Below are positions 1 through 4,436 of a stretch of DNA of 5,354 nucleotides, one piece after another; the stretch's first letter is position 1, and the number at the start of each line of letters is the position of its first letter. The translations under genes were made by a program, and so were the position numbers. The DNA comes from CAZBGL01 sp964491375 (GTDB taxonomy: Bacteria > Desulfobacterota > Deferrisomatia > Deferrisomatales > Deferrisomataceae), in the NCBI GenBank assembly GCA_964491375.1, contig CAZBGL010000156.1, positions 1 to 5,354 of the forward strand, read 5' to 3'. A model generated the notes under the pieces. It did not search any database. It saw only the letters and a program-made list of their open reading frames with translations, and was not told where the DNA came from.

Positions 1-869
1 GGGTACGCGAGCTTGGTCTGGAACCCCACCAGGTTCCACCGCTCGTCGGCCGCATCCTCCCGCCGGAGCTGGACCACGGCGTACGGCCGCTTCCCGGTGC
101 GCGGGTCCACCAGGCCCACGGGCTTCATGGGGCCGAAGAGCAGCGTCTTGGGGCCCCGCGCGGCCAGGGTCTCGATGGGCTGGCAGGCCTGGAACACCCG
201 CTCCTCCTCGAAGTCCCGGGTGGGGACCGTGCGGGCGGTGACCAGGGCCTGGTAGAACCGCTCGAACTCTTCCTCGGTCATGGGGCAGTTCAGGTAGTCG
301 TCGCCGCCCTTCCCGTACCGCGAGGCCGGGAACGCCACGCTCCGGTCGATGGAGTCCCCCTCCACGATGGGCGCCATGGCGTCGTAGAAGTACAGGGCCT
401 CGGACCCGGTCAGGGTCTTCAGGTCCTCGGCCAGGGCATCCGAGGTCAGGGGCCCGGTCGCCACGATCACGAGCGCGTCCCGCGGGACCCGCTCCACCTC
501 CTCCCGCACGATCTCCACGAGGGCCTCTGCCTCCAGGCGCTGGGTCACCTCACGGGCGAAGCGCTCCCGGTCCACCGCCAGGGCCTGGCCGGCGGGCACC
601 CGGTGCCTCAGCGCCGCCTCCAGCACGAGGGAGCCCAGGCGGCGCAGTTCCTCCTGGAGCAGCCCGGACGCCTGCGCGAGGCCCATGGCCTTGAGGGAGT
701 TGGAGCACACGAGCTCGGCCAGGTGGGGGCTGCGGTGGGCCGGGCTGAACCGGGCCGGCTTCATCTCGTACAGCCGCACCCGCACCCCGCGGCGGGCCAA
801 CTGCCAGGCGGCCTCGGAGCCGGCCAGCCCCCCTCCGATCACGGTGACCACGCGGTCCAACGGTGTCAT
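1..869 (-). CDS. trmFO: TrmFO, folate/FAD-dependent tRNA (uracil-54-C5)-methyltransferase, 3'-truncated by window edge
   Basis: This cytoplasmic flavoenzyme makes 5-methyluridine at position 54 of the tRNA T-loop, using 5,10-methylenetetrahydrofolate as carbon donor and NAD(P)H/FAD as reductant. The 289 visible residues start MTPLDRVVTVIGGGLAGSEA, a Rossmann FAD-binding motif (GGGLAG at 12-17) with an acidic residue ending the second strand (Glu35 in YEMKP). Family signatures follow: LVCSNSLKA (53-61), LAVDRERF (97-104), VATGPLTS (136-143), YFYDAMAPIVEGDSID (160-175), SRYGKGGDDYLNCPM (183-197) and FQACQPIE (226-233), then LFGPMKPVGL (244-253) and NLVGFQTKL (279-287). Cys55 and Cys229 align with the two functional cysteines known in the family (Cys53 and Cys226 in Bacillus subtilis). 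Family members are about 435-445 aa, so roughly the last 150 residues lie outside the window. The motifs separate it from the paralogue MnmG (GidA). The ATG at 869 has a well-placed Shine-Dalgarno sequence, and no in-frame start codon was seen just upstream. It is co-oriented with nuoLMN but lies beyond a terminator and a repeat-filled gap. Confidence 0.96.
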   Translation of the reverse strand, partial: MTPLDRVVTVIGGGLAGSEAAWQLARRGVRVRLYEMKPARFSPAHRSPHLAELVCSNSLKAMGLAQASGLLQEELRRLGSLVLEAALRHRVPAGQALAVDRERFAREVTQRLEAEALVEIVREEVERVPRDALVIVATGPLTSDALAEDLKTLTGSEALYFYDAMAPIVEGDSIDRSVAFPASRYGKGGDDYLNCPMTEEEFERFYQALVTARTVPTRDFEEERVFQACQPIETLAARGPKTLLFGPMKPVGLVDPRTGKRPYAVVQLRREDAADERWNLVGFQTKLAY

Positions 870-877
870 GGTGGATG

Positions 878-883
878 TCCTTT
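878..883 (-). promoter_or_regulatory. Ribosome binding site of trmFO
   Basis: On the minus strand the sequence reads AAAGGA, then 8 nt (CATCCACC), then ATG. This is good Shine-Dalgarno complementarity at standard spacing and fixes the trmFO start at 869. Confidence 0.8.
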
Positions 884-886
884 GGA

Positions 887-910
887 GGCTGGAACGCTGG
901 AATGCTAGAA
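887..910. repeat. Tandem octamer repeat (three units) in the trmFO leader
   Basis: Three contiguous 8-nt units on the plus strand follow the consensus NGCTRGAA: GGCTGGAA (887-894), CGCTGGAA (895-902) and TGCTAGAA (903-910). The array ends 3 nt from the trmFO Shine-Dalgarno, so it would lie in the 5' untranslated leader if transcription starts further upstream. It may be the edge of the larger repeat cluster or a replication-slippage array. No function is evident. Confidence 0.75.
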
Positions 911-944
911 GGCCCCGACGTTTCTTGTTGCAGCGATAGAGAAG

Positions 945-979
945 GCTGACAGCTAACAGCTAACGGCTGTCGGCTGGTG
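945..979. repeat. Degenerate heptamer array that also forms an inverted repeat
   Basis: Five successive 7-nt units begin with GCT: GCTGACA (945), GCTAACA (952), GCTAACG (959), GCTGTCG (966) and GCTGGTG (973). The second and third differ at one base, and the later units diverge. The same bases form an inverted repeat: 944-953 can pair with 966-975 across a 12-nt loop, with G-U wobbles at two positions in plus-strand RNA. It directly abuts the REP-like hairpin pair. I infer it is part of a compound dispersed repeat; genome copy number would decide. Confidence 0.65.
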
Positions 980-1020
980 GCCCTTCGGGCCAGGTCGCGG
1001 CCGGAAGGCCGCTCCCACAT
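978..1020 (-). repeat. REP-like element with two adjacent GC hairpins
   Basis: Read on the minus strand, a GTGGGAGC head is followed by a perfect hairpin, GCGGCC-TTCC-GGCCGC (1012 to 997). After CGACC comes a second hairpin, TGGCCC-GAA-GGGCCA (992 to 978). A GTGGGAGC-type head leading into a GC hairpin closed by CGA resembles the repetitive extragenic palindromes of Pseudomonas and relatives. Those are mobilised by single-stranded-DNA transposases of the RAYT (Y1 transposase) family. The hairpins are seen directly; the REP assignment is by resemblance. No transposase lies in this window, so mobilisation would have to occur in trans. An alternative role is attenuation of read-through between nuoN and trmFO. 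Confidence 0.6.
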
Positions 1021-1023
1021 CGT

Positions 1024-1074
1024 TTCCCCCCTCACCCCCAACCCTCTTCCCCCCAGAAGGGGGGGAGAGGGGGT
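1024..1074. repeat. C-rich/G-rich imperfect palindrome, dispersed-repeat type
   Basis: A pyrimidine-rich strand (CCCCCCTCACCCCCAACCCTCTTCCCCCC) meets a purine-rich one (GGGGGGGAGAGGGGG) around a 4-nt centre, AGAA (1055-1058). The core arms 1042-1054 and 1059-1071 are 13 nt long, and only one position is not Watson-Crick. The pattern CCCTCACCCC-AACCCTCT-CCCCC-palindrome resembles a dispersed intergenic repeat I recall from many high-GC genomes, though I cannot check copies here. The G-runs of the minus strand could also form a quadruplex. Confidence 0.6.
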
Positions 1075-1113
1075 ACGCGGCCACCCGCCGGAGGCTCGGA
1101 TCCGCGCAAGCGG

Positions 1114-1142
1114 TCGGGAGGCCAAACGCCACGGCCTCCCGA
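1114..1142. repeat. Perfect 10-bp inverted repeat with 9-nt loop
   Basis: TCGGGAGGCC (1114-1123) is an exact reverse complement of GGCCTCCCGA (1133-1142), separated by AAACGCCAC. Neither strand has a following T-run, so it is not a canonical intrinsic terminator. It may be a protein-binding site, a further dispersed-repeat module or an RNA hairpin in a read-through transcript. Confidence 0.6.
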
Positions 1143-1150
1143 GCCCACCG

Positions 1151-1173
1151 TTCGTGCACGCGAGCGGCACGAA
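1151..1173. repeat. Perfect 7-bp inverted repeat with 9-nt loop
   Basis: TTCGTGC (1151-1157) is the exact reverse complement of GCACGAA (1167-1173). It lies 8 nt from the 10-bp inverted repeat, so the two would form tandem stem-loops in RNA. The left arm overlaps GTGCAC (1154-1159), a small palindrome. Function is unknown; the arms may be short enough to be coincidental in such GC-rich DNA. Confidence 0.45.
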
Positions 1174-1270
1174 AGCCCCCGAGCACTACCACCGAGGCCG
1201 TGGCCCCGAAGCGGAAACGGGCCCGGGCGGCGGAAGGACCCAGCCCGGGTCGCGGCCAGAACGGCATGGA

Positions 1271-1297
1271 AACGAAAAGGGCCCCTTCGGGGCCCTC
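1271..1297 (-). terminator. Intrinsic terminator of the nuo operon
   Basis: Downstream of the nuoN stop, the minus strand forms AGGGCCCC-GAA-GGGGCCCT (1296 to 1278), an 8-bp, nearly pure GC stem with a 3-nt loop. It runs into a T-rich tail, TTTTCGTTT (the first T doubles as the last stem base). The stem begins about 33 nt past the nuoN stop. Orientation and the T-tract position fit termination of nuoLMN transcripts, separating them from trmFO. On the plus strand the stem is followed by CGGTCG, not a T-run, so it is directional. Confidence 0.85.
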
Positions 1298-1329
1298 GGT
1301 CGTCGGCTGTGGCCGGGCGGGCGCGGCCC

Positions 1330-2784
1330 TCACACCATGAACTTCATGGCCTCCTCGGCCAGCCGGACCAGGCCACCGGGGATGATCCCGAAGTAGAGCA
1401 CGCCGACGCCGGCGAGCACCGTGGCCAGCGCGAGCGCCGGCCCGGCCCGCAGCCCCTCCACCACGGGTGTTTCGGGCTCGGGCTTGAAGTACATGGTCAC
1501 GATGACCCGGAGGTAGTAGTACACGCTGGCGGCCGAGTTGAGCACGCCGAAGATCGTGAGCCAGTAGTAGCCCTGGTGCACGGCCGCCTTGAAGATCAGG
1601 AACTTGCCGATGAAACCGGCCGTGGGCGGGATCCCGGCCATGGAGAACAGGAACAGGCTCATGGCCAGCCCCAGGGCCGGGAACTTGAAGCCCAGGCCCG
1701 CGTAGGCGTCCAGCTCGGTGTTCTCGTGTCCGTACCGGCCCACCATGATCACGCACGCGAACGCCCCGATGTTCATGAGGGCGTAGGCCAGCAGGTAGTA
1801 CAGGATGGCCGAGCCGGCCTCCGGCGTTCCGGCCACCACGCCCACCAGGATGTACCCCGCGTGGGCGATGGACGAGTAGGCCAGCATGCGCTTCACGTCG
1901 GTCTGGGCGATCGCCGCCAGGTTCCCCAGGGTCATGGTGAGGAACGCCAGCACCCACAGCACCGCGCTCCAGGACACGTGCAGCGGCTCGAACGCCACGA
2001 AGAACACCCGCACGAACGCGGCGAACGCGGCCGCCTTCACGCCCGTGGCCATGAAGGCCGTGATCGAGGTGGGGGCCCCCTGGTACGCATCCGGGGTCCA
2101 CATGTGGAACGGAACGGCCGCCACCTTGAACCCGAACCCCACGATCACGAGCGCCAGCCCCGCCAGGGCCATGGGCGAGGACGTGAGCGCGCCCTTTTCG
2201 GCGAAGTACTCCACCACCTGGTGGATCTGGGTCGTGCCGCACACCCCGTACAGGAGCGCGATGCCGTACAGCAGGAAGCCGCTCGCAAACGCGCCCAGGA
2301 TGAAGTACTTGAAGCTCGCCTCGGTGGAGCGCTCGGTCCGGAAGAACCCCACCAGGGCGTAGATGGCGATGCTCATGGTCTCGATCGCCAGGAACAGCGT
2401 GAGCAGGTGGGTCGCCCCGGCCATGAGCATCATGCCCACCAGGGCGAGCAGCACCAGGGCGTAGTACTCGCCGTACGGCCGGCGCTCGTCCTGGAGGTAG
2501 GTCTCGCTCACGAGGAGCGTGAGCACCCCCACGGCGTACAGGATGAAGTACACGAACGCGGCGAACCCGTCGCCCGCCAGCATCCCCGAAAACCCGAGCC
2601 TTCCGGGGCCGTACAGGCCGGGCGTGAGGAACGCGGCCACCACGATCCCGGCGATGCCCAGGTACGACAGGTACCCTTTCCGCCGGCCCGGGCTGAACGC
2701 CTCGATCAGGAGCACCAGCAGCGCCACGGCCGTGATCACCATGTGGGGCGCCAGAAGTCTCAGATCTGCCATCTGGAACTGCAT
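1330..2784 (-). CDS. nuoN: NADH-quinone oxidoreductase (complex I) subunit N
   Basis: NuoN is an antiporter-like subunit of the complex I membrane arm in the cytoplasmic membrane. It couples quinone reduction to proton translocation. The product is 484 aa, close to the 485 of Escherichia coli NuoN, and hydrophobic throughout, with about 14 predicted membrane helices. Expected channel residues are visible: Glu135 in LAIETMSIAIYAL (helix 5), Lys220 in GFGFKVAAVPFHMWTPDAYQ (broken helix 7), Lys250 in TGVKAAAF (helix 8) and Lys394 in GFIGKFLIF (helix 12). These match E. coli Glu133, Lys217, Lys247 and Lys395. The proton-conducting antiporter domain (Proton_antipo_M) spans roughly residues 125-420. 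I chose the ATG at 2784 (MQFQMADLRL) because GAGGTGA sits 4 nt upstream. An in-frame upstream ATG at 2859 would add a charged, non-membrane leader overlapping the nuoM end, and an internal ATG at 2772 has no better site. It is the last gene of the nuo cluster, with a terminator directly behind it. Confidence 0.98.
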   Translation of the reverse strand: MQFQMADLRLLAPHMVITAVALLVLLIEAFSPGRRKGYLSYLGIAGIVVAAFLTPGLYGPGRLGFSGMLAGDGFAAFVYFILYAVGVLTLLVSETYLQDERRPYGEYYALVLLALVGMMLMAGATHLLTLFLAIETMSIAIYALVGFFRTERSTEASFKYFILGAFASGFLLYGIALLYGVCGTTQIHQVVEYFAEKGALTSSPMALAGLALVIVGFGFKVAAVPFHMWTPDAYQGAPTSITAFMATGVKAAAFAAFVRVFFVAFEPLHVSWSAVLWVLAFLTMTLGNLAAIAQTDVKRMLAYSSIAHAGYILVGVVAGTPEAGSAILYYLLAYALMNIGAFACVIMVGRYGHENTELDAYAGLGFKFPALGLAMSLFLFSMAGIPPTAGFIGKFLIFKAAVHQGYYWLTIFGVLNSAASVYYYLRVIVTMYFKPEPETPVVEGLRAGPALALATVLAGVGVLYFGIIPGGLVRLAEEAMKFMV

Positions 2785-2788
2785 CGGT

Positions 2789-2795
2789 TCACCTC
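2789..2795 (-). promoter_or_regulatory. Ribosome binding site of nuoN
   Basis: The minus strand reads GAGGTGA-ACCG-ATG, a strong Shine-Dalgarno. It favours the start at 2784 over the longer frame from 2859 and the internal ATG at 2772. Confidence 0.8.
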
Positions 2796-2808
2796 GGAGT
2801 CGGCTGGA

Positions 2809-2845
2809 CCGTTCGTTCCGTTCGTTGCTCCACGCGGCCGGCCGC
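2809..2845. repeat. Tandem 9-mer and GC palindrome in the nuoM-nuoN gap
   Basis: The 61-nt gap holds two perfect adjacent copies of CCGTTCGTT (2809-2817 and 2818-2826; AACGAACGG on the coding strand). It also holds the 12-bp perfect palindrome GCGGCCGGCCGC (2834-2845), which touches the nuoM stop codon. There is no T-run, so this is not an intrinsic terminator. A role in mRNA processing or in setting relative nuoM/nuoN expression is possible but unsupported. Confidence 0.55.
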
Positions 2846-4414
2846 CTAGTCCCCCTCACCCCGCAGCCAGCGCAGGCCGTCCCCCAGCAGGGCCACCGCG
2901 TCGGGCCCCTGGATCTCTTCGCACGCCACCCGCTTGGCCTCGAACCGCTCCAGCCAGAGCTCGAAGGTGGCGTCCATCTTCCGGAGGAAGGTCCCCGGGT
3001 AGATCCCCATCCAGAACGCCATCACCACCATGGGGAGCAGGTAGCCCCACTCGAGCCCGGTGAGGTCGGCGAGGCCCTGGTTCTTCTCGTTCGAGAGCGG
3101 CCCGAAGAACACGCGCTTCACCATCCACAGCATGTACGCCGCCGCCAGGATGACCCCCGAGGCCGCCAGCACGGCCGCGGGCTTGGACGCGAGGAAGGTG
3201 CCCAGCATGATCAGGAACTCGCCCACGAACCCGTTCAGGCCCGGCAGCCCGATGGAGCTCATGGTGATGATCAGGAAGATCACGGCGTAGTTGGGCATCT
3301 GCTTGGCGAGCCCGCCGAACTCCGCGATCTCGCGGGTGTGGCGCCGCTCGTAGATCACGCCCACCAGAAGGAACAGGGCGCCCGTGGAGATGCCGTGGTT
3401 CAGGCTCTGGTAGAGCCCGCCCTCGAGGCCCTGCATGTTCAGGGCGAACAGCCCGAGCATCACGAACCCCAGGTGGGAGACCGAGGAGTACGCCACGAGC
3501 TTTTTCACGTCGTCCTGCACCATGGCCACGAGCGCCCCGTAGATGATGCCCACCACGGCGATCCCCATCATGAACGGCGCCCAGGCCACCACCGCGTTGG
3601 GAAACAGGGGCATGGCGAACCGCAGGAACCCGTAGGTGCCCATCTTCAGGAGCACGCCGGCCAGGATCACGGAGCCGGCCGTGGGCGCCTGGGTGTGGGC
3701 GTCGGGGAGCCACGTGTGCAGGGGCCACATGGGCACCTTGATGGCGAACGCCAGGCAGAACGCGGCGAACAGCCAGAACTGGACGTTGGGCGCCAGGTTG
3801 AGGTCGTAGAGCTGGAGCAGGTCGAAGGTCGGGGCGTTGCCGGCGCCGATGTTCAGGAAGTACAGGGCCAGGATGGCCACCAGCATGAGGAGCGAGCCCA
3901 CCATCGTGTAGATGAAGAACTTGATGGCCGCGTAGATCCGGTCGGTGCCGCCCCACACCCCGATCAGGAAGTACATGGGGATCAGCATGGCCTCCCAGAA
4001 CACGTAGAACAGCACCAGGTCCAGGGCCACCAGGGCACCCAGCATGCCGGTCTCGAGCACGAGGAAGAAGAGCATGTACTCCTTGACGTGCTTTTCGATG
4101 TTCCAGCTGGCCAGCACGCAGATCACCGTGAGGAACGTGGTCAGGAGCACCAGCCACAGGCTGATCCCGTCGATCCCCAGGAAGTACTGGATACCCAGGG
4201 ACTCGATCCAGGCCTTCCGCTCCACGAACTGCATCCCGGGGTTGGCCGGGTCGAACCGGGCCCACAGGGCGAGGCTGATCACGAACGTCACGGCCGTGAC
4301 CGCGAGCGTCCAGCCGCGGATCAGCCCCTCGCTCTTCCGGTCCACCGCCAGGAGCACCAGGGCCCCGGCCACGGGGAGGAACGTGATCGTGCTCAGGTAC
4401 GGAAAGTGGCTCAT
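2846..4414 (-). CDS. nuoM: NADH-quinone oxidoreductase (complex I) subunit M
   Basis: NuoM is the middle antiporter-like subunit of the complex I membrane arm, between NuoN and NuoL, and forms one proton channel. The product is 522 aa with about 14 predicted membrane helices. Diagnostic motifs: FYVFWEAMLIPMYFLIGVWGG (136-156) with Glu141; FAIKVPMWPLHTWLPDAHTQAP (223-244) with Lys226; LLKMGTYGFLRF (255-266) with Lys257; DDVKKLVAYSSVSHLG (301-316); and GLPGLNGFVGEFLIM (389-403) with Glu399. These match E. coli Glu144, Lys234, Lys265 and Glu407, so the channel appears intact. The C-terminus carries a charged tail of about 35-40 residues after the last helix, making the protein a little longer than E. 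coli NuoM (509 aa). Start: ATG at 4414 lies 7 nt from GAGGGGAG. A GTG immediately before it (4417) would add one residue but has only 4-nt spacing. It follows nuoL after about 22 nt and ends with TAG, 61 nt before nuoN, consistent with one transcript. Confidence 0.98.
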   Translation of the reverse strand: MSHFPYLSTITFLPVAGALVLLAVDRKSEGLIRGWTLAVTAVTFVISLALWARFDPANPGMQFVERKAWIESLGIQYFLGIDGISLWLVLLTTFLTVICVLASWNIEKHVKEYMLFFLVLETGMLGALVALDLVLFYVFWEAMLIPMYFLIGVWGGTDRIYAAIKFFIYTMVGSLLMLVAILALYFLNIGAGNAPTFDLLQLYDLNLAPNVQFWLFAAFCLAFAIKVPMWPLHTWLPDAHTQAPTAGSVILAGVLLKMGTYGFLRFAMPLFPNAVVAWAPFMMGIAVVGIIYGALVAMVQDDVKKLVAYSSVSHLGFVMLGLFALNMQGLEGGLYQSLNHGISTGALFLLVGVIYERRHTREIAEFGGLAKQMPNYAVIFLIITMSSIGLPGLNGFVGEFLIMLGTFLASKPAAVLAASGVILAAAYMLWMVKRVFFGPLSNEKNQGLADLTGLEWGYLLPMVVMAFWMGIYPGTFLRKMDATFELWLERFEAKRVACEEIQGPDAVALLGDGLRWLRGEGD

Positions 4415-4421
4415 CACTCAG

Positions 4422-4429
4422 CTCCCCTC
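4422..4429 (-). promoter_or_regulatory. Ribosome binding site of nuoM
   Basis: The minus strand reads GAGGGGAG-CTGAGTG-ATG. The 7-nt spacing supports ATG at 4414 over the adjacent GTG at 4417. The site lies in the short gap after the nuoL stop codon. Confidence 0.75.
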
Positions 4430-4436
4430 GGTCCCG

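Larger units (their letters stand above)
1075..1270. other. Gene-free spacer between the nuo terminator and the repeat cluster
   Basis: No credible gene was found in these ~200 bases. They hold two perfect inverted repeats (listed separately), a weak hairpin at 1237-1251 (GACCC/GGGTC) and two copies of GCCCGGG (1221-1227 and 1243-1249). A minus-strand frame of about 104 codons (ATG at 1267, ending at 953) is open. It lacks a Shine-Dalgarno, begins right at the terminator and reads through the palindromes, so I treat it as spurious. No clear sigma-70 promoter for trmFO is visible here. Confidence 0.6.

Noticed and set aside
1..869. MnmG (GidA) or another FAD-dependent oxidoreductase instead of TrmFO
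   Set aside because: The LVCSNSLKA, YFYDAMAPIVEGDSID and SRYGKGGDDYLNCPM motifs with the paired cysteines are TrmFO-specific; MnmG lacks them and is longer.
933..963. Possible sigma-70 promoter for trmFO (TTAGCT and TCTATC about 17 nt apart on the minus strand)
   Set aside because: The -10 matches the consensus at only three of six positions and the -35 lies inside the heptamer array. It is too weak to annotate, although some promoter is expected nearby.
953..1267. Minus-strand open frame of about 104 codons between nuoN and trmFO
   Set aside because: It has no Shine-Dalgarno, starts immediately after the terminator tail and reads through the palindromes and REP-like hairpins. It shows no protein family features.
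870..1270. CRISPR array or tRNA/rRNA gene in the intergenic region
   Set aside because: The repeats are 7-8 nt or single palindromes without 25-40 nt direct repeats and regular spacers. No cloverleaf or rRNA-like conserved stretch was seen.
2785..2859. N-terminally extended NuoN starting at 2859
   Set aside because: The extra 25 residues are charged and non-membrane, would overlap the nuoM stop region and lack a placed ribosome site. The ATG at 2784 has GAGGTGA 4 nt upstream.
1309..3063. Long plus-strand open frame (584 codons) opposite nuoN and the end of nuoM
   Set aside because: The translation is rich in His, Gln, Arg, Gly and Glu with no recognisable domain. It is a typical antisense shadow of GC-rich membrane-protein genes, and both underlying minus-strand genes are certain.
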